A stretch of 13,552 nucleotides of DNA, taken from contig JAFARH010000206.1 in NCBI GenBank assembly GCA_019245555.1, positions 1 through 13,552 on the forward strand. The letters are read 5' to 3'. Position 1 is the first letter of the stretch, and each line of letters begins with the position of its first letter. The DNA is from Betaproteobacteria bacterium. GTDB taxonomy: Bacteria > Pseudomonadota > Gammaproteobacteria > Burkholderiales > SG8-39. Shown in pieces: positions 6,617-13,552 of this stretch. The translations under genes and the position numbers were made by a program. The notes under the pieces were generated by a model, which saw only the letters and a list, made by a program, of their open reading frames with translations, was not told the DNA's origin and made no database searches.

Positions 6617-7489
6617 GTGGATCTCGCCTTCATCGCAAGGCGCCTCGACGCCTACGAGCGTCTCATCCGCCTCGACAAGCCCATCGGCACGCTGCTGCTC
6701 CTCTGGCCGACGCTGTGGGCCGTATGGCTTGCCGCGGATGGCAAACCGGGCGCCGGCATCGTCGTCATCTTCGTCGCCGGCACGCTCCTCATGCGTTCGG
6801 CCGGTTGTGCGGTGAACGACTTCGCTGACCGGAATTTCGATCCCTATGTCGAGCGCACGCGCTTGCGCCCGCTGGCCGCGCGCGAGATCGCGCCGTGGGA
6901 GGCCCTCGTCGTCGGCGCGATCCTCGCCGTCGCCGCCTTCGGTCTGGTGCTCTACCTCAATCGCTTTGCGCTCGTGCTTTCTTTCCTCGGTCTCGCCATC
7001 GCGGCGACCTATCCTTATGCGAAACGTGTGTTCGCACTCCCTCAGGCTTATCTCGGCATCGCTTTCGGGTTTGGCATTCCGATGGCCTATGCCGCGGTGC
7101 AGGACCAGCTGCCGCTCGAATGCTGGCTCCTGCTCGCTGCCAATGTGTTCTATGCATTCGCTTATGACACCGAATACGCCATGGTGGATCGCGCAGATGA
7201 TGCGAGGCTCGGTATCCGCACTTCGGCGCTCACGCTCGGGCGGTGGGATGTCGCCGGCGTCATGACGAGTTACGGTCTCATGCTCGCGTTGCTCGCTGTG
7301 GTGGGTGCCTTGCGCGCACTCGCCTGGCCGTATTACCTCGGCCTTGCGCTCGCCGGCGCGATGATGGTCTATCACTGGACGCTGATCCGCGAGCGCAGCC
7401 GTGAAGGCTGCTTCAAGGCGTTCCGTCACAACAACTGGGTCGGCGCCGCCGTGTTCGCCGGCATTGCCGCGAGCTTTGCGCAGCCGTGA
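6617..7489 (+). CDS. ubiA: 4-hydroxybenzoate polyprenyltransferase
   Basis: UbiA is an inner-membrane enzyme that attaches the polyprenyl chain to 4-hydroxybenzoate, an early step in ubiquinone synthesis. The 290-residue product has about eight to nine hydrophobic helices. The first Asp-rich motif is NDFADRNFD (Asn67, Asp68, Asp71, Asp75) and is followed by ERTRLRPLA; the second is YDTEYAMVDRADD (Asp184, Asp191, Asp194/195). Both bind Mg2+ and the prenyl diphosphate. ATYPYAKR in the middle and the C-terminal FRHNNWVG are also typical. GTG 6617 is chosen; TTG 6611 would add two residues. No Shine-Dalgarno is visible. The TGA overlaps the next gene's GTG (7486-7489). Confidence 0.95.
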   Translation: MDLAFIARRLDAYERLIRLDKPIGTLLLLWPTLWAVWLAADGKPGAGIVVIFVAGTLLMRSAGCAVNDFADRNFDPYVERTRLRPLAAREIAPWEALVVGAILAVAAFGLVLYLNRFALVLSFLGLAIAATYPYAKRVFALPQAYLGIAFGFGIPMAYAAVQDQLPLECWLLLAANVFYAFAYDTEYAMVDRADDARLGIRTSALTLGRWDVAGVMTSYGLMLALLAVVGALRALAWPYYLGLALAGAMMVYHWTLIRERSREGCFKAFRHNNWVGAAVFAGIAASFAQP

Positions 7490-8022
7490 ACGACGAGTCG
7501 CAGCTCGCGCTCACGCGCTTTGATTTCAGGAACGGCGCTTTGCGCGGCTCACAGCTGATCCTTTATCCGCGCTGCCTGGTGCATCGCAGCGATGCGGAGC
7601 TCGAGACCGTTCCGCTCGCTCGCGTGACCGCGATCAAGGTGTCGTTCAAACGCGAGCCCCGTCGTCTCGGATGGGGCATTGCTTGCCTCATAGCGGCGCT
7701 GCTCCTCCTTGCGGTAGCTTCCCCGCTTGGCAGCTTTGCCCACACTTCGGCACAAGAGATGGCGGCAAACCCGCAAGGGGTCGCGCGCGCGCTATACGGC
7801 CTTCTCCGATTCACCGAGGTGCTCGCTGCGCTGCTGCCAGCCATTGCGCTCGGCGGTGTCATCGGCGGCGCGTACCTCGCGGTGCTGGGGTGGCGCGGCT
7901 CAACCACGATGACGCTTTCGCTGGGCGGCTCGGAGCGTGCCTACGGTGCGCGCGGGCGCGACCCGCGGCTGCTCGACTTCGCTGAGATGGCCGCGGAGCG
8001 CCTGATGACGTCCGCGCGATGA
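7486..8022 (+). CDS. Unknown two-helix membrane protein between ubiA and ubiD
   Basis: I do not recognise this 178-residue product. Residues 1-60 look like a small beta-rich cytosolic domain (alternating hydrophobic strands, for example [13 protein letters not shown] and [14 protein letters not shown], reminiscent of a bacterial PH-like fold). Two hydrophobic helices follow (about 62-80 and 111-135) with a short Ala/Gln-rich loop, then a short C-terminal part with a strand (TTMTLSL) and an amphipathic helix ([13 protein letters not shown]). The layout, N-domain, membrane hairpin, C-segment, would put both ends on the same side. It starts with GTG overlapping the ubiA stop and ends by ATGA overlap with ubiD, so it is translated with both. 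A role in ubiquinone synthesis at the membrane is only inferred from that position. Confidence 0.8.
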   Translation: MNDESQLALTRFDFRNGALRGSQLILYPRCLVHRSDAELETVPLARVTAIKVSFKREPRRLGWGIACLIAALLLLAVASPLGSFAHTSAQEMAANPQGVARALYGLLRFTEVLAALLPAIALGGVIGGAYLAVLGWRGSTTMTLSLGGSERAYGARGRDPRLLDFAEMAAERLMTSAR

Positions 8023-9479
8023 GCTACCGCGACCTCCGGGAATTCATAGCCCAGCTTGAGGCGAAGGGTGAGCTCAAGCGCATTCGCACGAGCGTGTCGC
8101 CAAAGCTCGAGATGACCGAGATCAGCGACCGGGTGCTCCGCGAAGGCGGGCCCGCTCTCATCTTTGAGCGCCCAACCGGGCACGACATGCCGGTGCTGGC
8201 GAATCTCTTCGGCACGGTCTCCCGCGTCGCTGCCGCGATGGGCGCGAAGGATTTTGGCGAGCTGCGCGAGGTCGGCAAGCTGCTGGCGTACCTCAAGGAG
8301 CCTGAGCCGCCCAAGGGCTTGCGCGACCTTTGGGACAAGTTTCCGGTCTTCAAGCGCGTGCTCGACATGGCGCCGAAGGAGCGCTCGTCGCCGCCCTGCC
8401 AGGAAGTGCTCTGGCAAGGTGCCGACGTCGACCTCGGAAAATTGCCCGTGCAGACCTGCTGGCCGCACGACGCGGGTCCGTTGATCACGTGGGGGCTGAC
8501 GGTCACCCGCGGACCGCAGAAGAGCCGCCAGAACCTCGGCATCTATCGCCAGCAAGTGATCGGCAAGAACCGCGTCATCATGCGCTGGCTCGCGCATCGC
8601 GGCGGCGCGCTCGACTTCCGCGATCACGTGGCCGCTTCCAAGAGTCCGTTTCCCGTCGCCGTCGCGCTCGGCGCCGACCCGGCGACGATGCTCGCTGCGG
8701 TCACGCCAATCCCCGACACGCTCGGCGAATACCAGTTCGCGGGACTCCTGCGCGGTGCTCGCACGGAGCTCGCGAAGTGCATCGGCAGCGACCTGCAGGT
8801 GCCGGCGACGGCGGAAATCGTGCTGGAAGGCGCCATCCATTCCGGTGACACGGCCGAGGAGGGCCCGCACGGCGATCACACCGGCTACTACAACGAGGCT
8901 GAGCGTTTTCCCGTTCTCACGATCGACCGCATCACGATGCGGCGCTCGCCGATCTACCACTCGACCTACACCGGCAAGCCGCCGGACGAGCCAGCAGTCC
9001 TCGGCGAGGCGCTGAATGAGATCTTCGTGCCGCTGCTATCTAAGCAGTTCCCCGAGATCCTGGATTTCTATCTACCGCCGGAGGCTTGTTCCTACAGATT
9101 AGCGGTGGTGCGCATGCGCAAGCAGTACGCCGGGCACGCGAAGCGCGTCATGTTCGGCGTGTGGAGCTATTTGCGCCAGTTCATGTACACGAAGTTCATC
9201 ATCGTCTGCGACGAGGACATCGACGTGCGGAACTGGAAGGAAGTCGTCTGGGTGTTGAGCACGCGTGTCGATCCGGCGCGCGACACGCTGATTGCGGAGC
9301 GCACGCCGATCGACTATCTCGATTTCGCGAGCCCCGTGGCGGGTTTGGGCTCGAAGATCGGCATCGACGCGACCGATAAGTGGCCGGGCGAGACCGAGCG
9401 CCGCTGGGGCCGCCCGATCGTCATGGACGCGCAGACGAAGAGCCGGGTCGATTCGTTGTGGGGCGAGCTCGGCCTATAG
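8019..9479 (+). CDS. ubiD: 3-polyprenyl-4-hydroxybenzoate decarboxylase
   Basis: UbiD removes the carboxyl group from 3-polyprenyl-4-hydroxybenzoate using prenylated FMN, which is made by UbiX (no ubiX is in the window). The 486-residue product is close to the E. coli protein in length and sequence. Cofactor and metal residues are visible: QNLGIYR with Asn172 and Arg177, and [11 protein letters not shown] with Glu281 and Asp286, spaced as the catalytic Arg/Glu set of the family. Other family blocks are [49 protein letters not shown] and [15 protein letters not shown]. The ATG overlaps the previous stop codon by 4 nt. It is the last gene of the plus-strand run and overlaps convergent dacB by 59 nt. 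Confidence 0.96.
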   Translation: MSYRDLREFIAQLEAKGELKRIRTSVSPKLEMTEISDRVLREGGPALIFERPTGHDMPVLANLFGTVSRVAAAMGAKDFGELREVGKLLAYLKEPEPPKGLRDLWDKFPVFKRVLDMAPKERSSPPCQEVLWQGADVDLGKLPVQTCWPHDAGPLITWGLTVTRGPQKSRQNLGIYRQQVIGKNRVIMRWLAHRGGALDFRDHVAASKSPFPVAVALGADPATMLAAVTPIPDTLGEYQFAGLLRGARTELAKCIGSDLQVPATAEIVLEGAIHSGDTAEEGPHGDHTGYYNEAERFPVLTIDRITMRRSPIYHSTYTGKPPDEPAVLGEALNEIFVPLLSKQFPEILDFYLPPEACSYRLAVVRMRKQYAGHAKRVMFGVWSYLRQFMYTKFIIVCDEDIDVRNWKEVVWVLSTRVDPARDTLIAERTPIDYLDFASPVAGLGSKIGIDATDKWPGETERRWGRPIVMDAQTKSRVDSLWGELGL

Positions 9480-10905
9480 CCTGGCGGTAGACCGCCTCGA
9501 TCAGTGCATCCATCGCCGGGTCCGCCTCCGGCGCGCGAGGATGATTCACCATCATCACCACCACCTGGCGCTTGCCCTGCCGGTCGAGCACGTAGCCGGC
9601 GATCGTGCGCGCATCGTTGAGGAGCCCCGTCTTGATATGCGCGCTGCCGGCGACCGGTCCGCTGAGCAGCCGCTTTTTCATCGTGCCGTCTGCCGCCACG
9701 ATCGGCAGCGACGAGACGAACTCCGGCATCACTGGGCTGCGCCACGCCGCCTGCAGCAGCGCCGCGAGATGTTGAGCGCTGATGCGCTCGAGGCGCGAAA
9801 GACCTGAACCGTTCTCGAGCACGAGCTCGGGAGCAGCGATCTTCTTGGCGGCGATCCATTGACGGATGACGCGCGCCGATTCTTCTGTCCGGCCCGGAGG
9901 TGTGCCGCGCTCGGCGCCGATGGTCAGGAAGAGCTGGCGCGCCATCACGTTATTCGAGAACTTGTTGATGTCCCGCACGACCTCGGACAGCGGTTCCGAC
10001 TCGTGAACGTAGAGGAGCTTCGCTACTGGCGGCACGCTTCCTTCGCGCACCGTGCCTTTCCAGGATCCGCCCATCTCGCTCCAGAGCTGGCGGACGATAC
10101 CGGCGAAATACTCCTGCGGGTCGTACAGCGCGACATTCAGCTCGCGCTCGCCGCACGAAAGCGCATAAGTACCGAGGAAGCTCGCACGGGGCGGCTGCGA
10201 CTGGAATGACGCCTGGATTTGCTCGCGGAATGCGCGCGTGCCGTCCGGACAGTCGCCTGCACCGGGCTTCAGCTGGTTCACGACTTCCATGCCAGGGAGA
10301 TTCGGCTCGATATAGATGCGCACGGCCTTGTCGCCGTCCGGAATGAAGGTGAAGCGCAGAGACTTGAAGTTCACGAGCAGCGCATCCGGCGGGACGTTGT
10401 ACGGTCGATACGTGTCGTTATCGAACGGTCCCGCCTGCATCGAAGCAAAGTAGCTGCGGTCGAGAATGATGTCGCCCCGCAGCTCGCGCAGGCCGCGCCC
10501 GCGCAGGTTCCTCAACAACATCCAGAAGCTCTCGTAATTGAGCTTCGGGTCGCCGGTACCACGAAGGATCAGGTCGTCGCCATCGAGATAGACCTCGGTT
10601 TTCCAGCGGAACGCGGGCCCCAGGAGCTCAAGGCCCGCGTAGGTGGTGACGATCTTCATCGCCGAGGCCGGGTTCATCGGCGCATCGGCGCGCCAGGCGA
10701 GGGTCGCGCGCGCGGCGCCGACCTCCTGTACCCAGACGGCAACGTTTTTTTCCGGAATCCCCGCGTTGCGCAGGGCCTTGGCGGTAGCCGGCGGCAAATC
10801 TGCGGCTGCGCTCTTGAAACCAAACGCGGCCGCCGTTATTATTAGCACTCGTCCGAGGTGAGTGCTAAGAGGCACCAGCTTCTTGGATCTACGGGGCTGC
10901 GGCAT
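9421..10905 (-). CDS. dacB: D-alanyl-D-alanine carboxypeptidase/endopeptidase, PBP4 type (peptidase S13)
   Basis: This 494-residue periplasmic penicillin-binding protein cleaves D-Ala-D-Ala ends and cross-links in peptidoglycan. All three active-site motifs are present: SAMK (Ser81, Lys84), SNN (317-319) and KTG (425-427). GTGDPKL (116-122) and the [19 protein letters not shown] block (about 162-180) are typical of the S13 family. A signal peptide is formed by the hydrophobic stretch [11 protein letters not shown] (about 20-30) and a likely cleavage near SAAA-DLPP. The start is ATG 10905; the frame continues to 11232 but that part is antisense to groES and lacks a signal sequence. A GTG at codon 20 is a weaker alternative. 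Codons 13-22 contain the groESL CIRCE operator, and codons 22-31 contain the groESL promoter. A TACAAT hexamer ends 8 nt before the ATG. The 3' end overlaps ubiD. Confidence 0.92.
   Translation of the reverse strand: MPQPRRSKKLVPLSTHLGRVLIITAAAFGFKSAAADLPPATAKALRNAGIPEKNVAVWVQEVGAARATLAWRADAPMNPASAMKIVTTYAGLELLGPAFRWKTEVYLDGDDLILRGTGDPKLNYESFWMLLRNLRGRGLRELRGDIILDRSYFASMQAGPFDNDTYRPYNVPPDALLVNFKSLRFTFIPDGDKAVRIYIEPNLPGMEVVNQLKPGAGDCPDGTRAFREQIQASFQSQPPRASFLGTYALSCGERELNVALYDPQEYFAGIVRQLWSEMGGSWKGTVREGSVPPVAKLLYVHESEPLSEVVRDINKFSNNVMARQLFLTIGAERGTPPGRTEESARVIRQWIAAKKIAAPELVLENGSGLSRLERISAQHLAALLQAAWRSPVMPEFVSSLPIVAADGTMKKRLLSGPVAGSAHIKTGLLNDARTIAGYVLDRQGKRQVVVMMVNHPRAPEADPAMDALIEAVYRQAIGRARPTTNRPGSSSARP
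10814..10842 (+). promoter_or_regulatory. groESL promoter
   Basis: TTGAAA (10814-10819), a 17-bp spacer and TATTAT (10837-10842) form a near-consensus sigma-70 promoter (five of six matches in each box). Transcription would begin near 10849, giving a groES leader of about 100 nt. The -35 box read as CTTGAAA also resembles a sigma-32 -35, but no good CCCCAT-type -10 follows, so heat-shock sigma control is only a weak possibility. The promoter lies within the coding part of dacB. Confidence 0.8.
10842..10868 (+). promoter_or_regulatory. CIRCE operator (HrcA binding site)
   Basis: A perfect inverted repeat: TTAGCACTC (10842-10850), a 9-nt spacer, and GAGTGCTAA (10860-10868). This is the exact consensus of CIRCE, the operator of the HrcA heat-shock repressor. 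It abuts the -10 box and covers the predicted transcription start of groESL, the usual repressing position. The same bases encode about residues 13-22 of DacB on the other strand. hrcA is not in this window. Confidence 0.96.
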
Positions 10906-10913
10906 CGCAACCC

Positions 10914-10919
10914 ATTGTA
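10914..10919 (-). promoter_or_regulatory. Possible -10 element of dacB
   Basis: On the minus strand TACAAT (10919 to 10914) matches the -10 consensus at five of six positions and ends 8 nt before the dacB ATG, so the message would begin at or next to the start codon. It lies in the A+T-rich stretch of the groES leader. No good -35 box is seen 17 bp upstream. Confidence 0.4.
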
Positions 10920-10941
10920 ATACATCGAATTTTATATTTTT

Positions 10942-10946
10942 GGGAG
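10942..10946 (+). promoter_or_regulatory. groES ribosome binding site
   Basis: GGGAG lies 5 nt before the ATG at 10952 and decides that start over the upstream in-frame GTG at 10862, which would put the transcript's first codons inside CIRCE. With groEL it is one of the few clear Shine-Dalgarno sites in the window. Confidence 0.7.
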
Positions 10947-10951
10947 CCCGC

Positions 10952-11245
10952 ATGAAAATTCGTCCGCTGCATGACCGTGTGATCGTCAAGCGCATCGAAG
11001 AGGAGCGCAAGTCCGCCGGTGGCATCGTCATTCCCGACACCGCCGCCGAGAAACCCGACCAGGGCGAGATCGTCGCCGTGGGCAAGGGCAAGAAGGACGA
11101 CAACGGAAAACTGATTCCCGTTGACCTCAAGGTCGGCGACCGCGTGCTGTTCGGCAAGTACTCCGGCCAGACCGTGAAGGTCAAAGGCGATGAGCTCCTC
11201 GTCATGCGCGAGGAAGACATCATGGGCGTCATCGAAGGTCACTGA
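10952..11245 (+). CDS. groES: Co-chaperonin GroES
   Basis: GroES is the heptameric lid of the GroEL folding chamber. The 97-residue product has the standard length and sequence: [14 protein letters not shown] at the N-terminus, the mobile loop around [18 protein letters not shown] (about 18-35), which contacts the GroEL apical domain through the Gly-Ile-Val-Ile segment, then GEIVAVGKG and the C-terminal [12 protein letters not shown] and [14 protein letters not shown]. It is the first gene of a two-gene operon, with 29 nt to groEL, and is controlled by the CIRCE operator upstream. Confidence 0.98.
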   Translation: MKIRPLHDRVIVKRIEEERKSAGGIVIPDTAAEKPDQGEIVAVGKGKKDDNGKLIPVDLKVGDRVLFGKYSGQTVKVKGDELLVMREEDIMGVIEGH

Positions 11246-11260
11246 GCAAAATTTCTAGTT

Positions 11261-12939
<1,679 letters not shown>

Positions 12940-12952
12940 CTGCAGTAACCGG

Positions 12953-12982
12953 AAAGGGCCCACGCGATGGGCCCTTTTCATT
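12953..12982 (+). terminator. Intrinsic terminator of groESL
   Basis: AAAGGGCCCA (12953-12962) and TGGGCCCTTT (12968-12977) form a perfect 10-bp stem with a CGCGA loop, followed by a T-rich end (TTTTCATT). The position 25 nt after the groEL stop and before the tRNA-Phe promoter fits the end of the operon. The tail is symmetric enough (A run before, T run after) to work from either direction. Confidence 0.92.
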
Positions 12983-12994
12983 GGGGGCGACGGT

Positions 12995-13007
12995 TATAAT
13001 CCGCGCC
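12995..13007 (+). promoter_or_regulatory. tRNA-Phe promoter (-10 and GC-rich discriminator)
   Basis: TATAAT (12995-13000) is a consensus -10 followed by CCGCGCC, the type of GC-rich discriminator found at stable RNA promoters under stringent control. Transcription would start near 13007, 25 nt before the tRNA. No strong -35 box is visible; the expected position falls in the terminator's right arm. Confidence 0.7.
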
Positions 13008-13031
13008 TTTCCGCAGTCAGTAATTCCCGCC

Positions 13032-13107
13032 GGCCAAGTAGCTCAGTTGGTAGAGCAGCGGACTGAAAATCCGTGTGTCGCTGGTTCGATTCCGGCCTTG
13101 GCCACCA
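13032..13107 (+). tRNA. tRNA-Phe (anticodon GAA)
   Basis: The 76-nt sequence folds as a full cloverleaf: acceptor GGCCAAG/CTTGGCC perfectly paired, D arm GCTC/GAGC, anticodon stem GCGGA/TCCGT with loop CTGAAAA and anticodon GAA at 13065-13067, T arm GCTGG/CCGGC with TTCGATT, encoded CCA (13105-13107). A T run (13110-13114) and a 6-bp inverted repeat (TAGTCG 13116-13121, CGACTA 13132-13137) follow and may mark the 3' end of the transcript, though the order hairpin-then-T-run of a standard terminator is not met. Confidence 0.97.
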
Positions 13108-13154
13108 TATTTTTGTAGTCGGGCAACGACACGACTAGTTCAATCATTCACAGC

Positions 13155-13160
13155 TATATT
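13155..13160 (+). promoter_or_regulatory. Possible -10 box of the PAS-domain gene
   Basis: TATATT lies 24 nt before the ATG at 13185, in the A+T-richer 77-nt gap after tRNA-Phe. It would give a leader of about 18 nt. No -35 box is evident, and TATTTT (13165-13170) is an alternative. Confidence 0.3.
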
Positions 13161-13184
13161 CGGCTATTTTTTACCCGCACCTGA

Positions 13185-13552
13185 ATGGCTGATTCGAACC
13201 GGAAAGCGCGAGAAATCCTCGGTCTCGACGACCCGCTGAAGCTGCTCGTCGAGAGCGTGCAGGACTACGCGATCTTTCTTCTCGACCGCGAAGGAAACAT
13301 CATTAGCTGGAACCCCGGCGCCGAGCGCATCAAGGGTTACAAACCTTCGGAGATCCTCGGGCGTCATTTTTCCGTCTTCTATCCGCAGGAAGCGCTCGAC
13401 CGAAAGTGGCCGCAGCACGAGCTGAAAGTCGCGTCGAAGGAAGGCCGCTTCGAGGAAGAAGGTTGGCGCGTGCGCAAGGACGGCAGCCTCTTTTGGGCGA
13501 GCGTCGCGATCACGGCGCTCCGCGACTCCGGCGGCCAGGTGCGCGGCTTTGC
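13185..13552 (+). CDS. N-terminal part of a PAS-domain signalling protein (cut by the window edge)
   Basis: An open frame from ATG 13185 runs off the right edge; 122 complete codons are visible. After a short lead (MADSNRKAREILGLDDP) a PAS domain begins: LLVESVQDYAIFLLDREGNI, then ISWNPGAERIKGYKPSEILG, HFSVFYPQEALDRKWP and the PAC-like part GWRVRKDGSLFWASVAITAL with RDSGGQVRGFA. Domains like this usually open sensor histidine kinases, response-regulator hybrids or cyclic-di-GMP enzymes; the output domain lies outside the window, so it cannot be named. No signal peptide or membrane segment is seen in the visible part. No strong Shine-Dalgarno precedes the ATG. Confidence 0.85.
   Translation, partial: MADSNRKAREILGLDDPLKLLVESVQDYAIFLLDREGNIISWNPGAERIKGYKPSEILGRHFSVFYPQEALDRKWPQHELKVASKEGRFEEEGWRVRKDGSLFWASVAITALRDSGGQVRGF

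Noticed and set aside
9541..9564. A plus-strand frame starting ATG ATT followed by six His codons, looking like a His-tag from a vector
   Set aside because: It is the antisense of dacB codons for VVVMMVN near the C-terminus, inside a well supported gene. No vector sequence surrounds it.
10906..11232. N-terminal extension of dacB to 11232
   Set aside because: It is antisense to groES and would place a Ser/Met-rich segment before the signal peptide. ATG 10905 gives a normal secreted PBP4.
13116..13137. TAGTCG/CGACTA inverted repeat as an intrinsic terminator of tRNA-Phe
   Set aside because: The stem is only 6 bp with a 10-nt loop and has no T run after it; the T run precedes it. It is mentioned with the tRNA but not called a terminator.

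Overview
The window is a GC-rich (roughly two thirds G+C), densely packed piece of bacterial chromosome. It looks betaproteobacterial. The grounds are the GroEL sequence (for example KKISKPC and KEIAQVG, and a GGMGGMDM tail), ubiquinone genes (ubiA, ubiD), and a RidA-RecG-UbiA neighbourhood next to HrcA/CIRCE-type groESL control. I cannot name a genus. I see no insertion sequence, phage gene, CRISPR array, integrase or decayed gene; most of the window is housekeeping. LAYOUT. (1) 72-147: tRNA-Ala(CGC). (2) 159-1623, minus strand: a type IB DNA topoisomerase gene followed, with an 8-nt overlap, by a small gene for a secreted protein of unknown function. (3) 1659-3427, plus strand: a soluble PAS histidine kinase and a NarL/FixJ-type response regulator joined by an ATGA overlap, then a lone receiver-domain gene (3543-3935). 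(4) 3883-4218, minus strand: a small TPR protein whose 3' end overlaps the receiver gene tail to tail. (5) 4237-9479, plus strand: ridA, recG, ubiA, an unknown two-helix membrane protein and ubiD, a tight run with three 4-nt start/stop overlaps. (6) 9421-10905, minus strand: dacB (PBP4-type D,D-carboxypeptidase/endopeptidase), overlapping ubiD at its 3' end. (7) 10814-12982: the groES-groEL heat-shock operon with a sigma-70-like promoter (TTGAAA, 17 bp, TATTAT), a perfect CIRCE operator and a strong intrinsic terminator. (8) 12995-13107: tRNA-Phe(GAA) with its own promoter. (9) 13185 to the right edge: the start of a PAS-domain protein, cut by the window. HOW THE GENES WORK TOGETHER. UbiA prenylates 4-hydroxybenzoate and UbiD decarboxylates the product, consecutive ubiquinone steps, with an unknown membrane protein translationally coupled between them. 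The kinase, regulator and lone receiver form a probable phosphorelay set of unknown signal. GroES and GroEL form the chaperonin. MOST INTERESTING SIGNALS. The groESL promoter and CIRCE operator lie inside the first codons of the oppositely oriented dacB gene, so HrcA could affect dacB too, and the two predicted transcripts overlap at their 5' ends. Several genes (kinase, TPR, ridA, ubiA, dacB) carry a -10-like hexamer only 6-9 nt before the start codon and no clear Shine-Dalgarno, which suggests leaderless mRNAs; in three of them the tetramer TATC lies exactly 8 nt before the start codon. I did not find a clearly new multi-gene defence or mobile system here.
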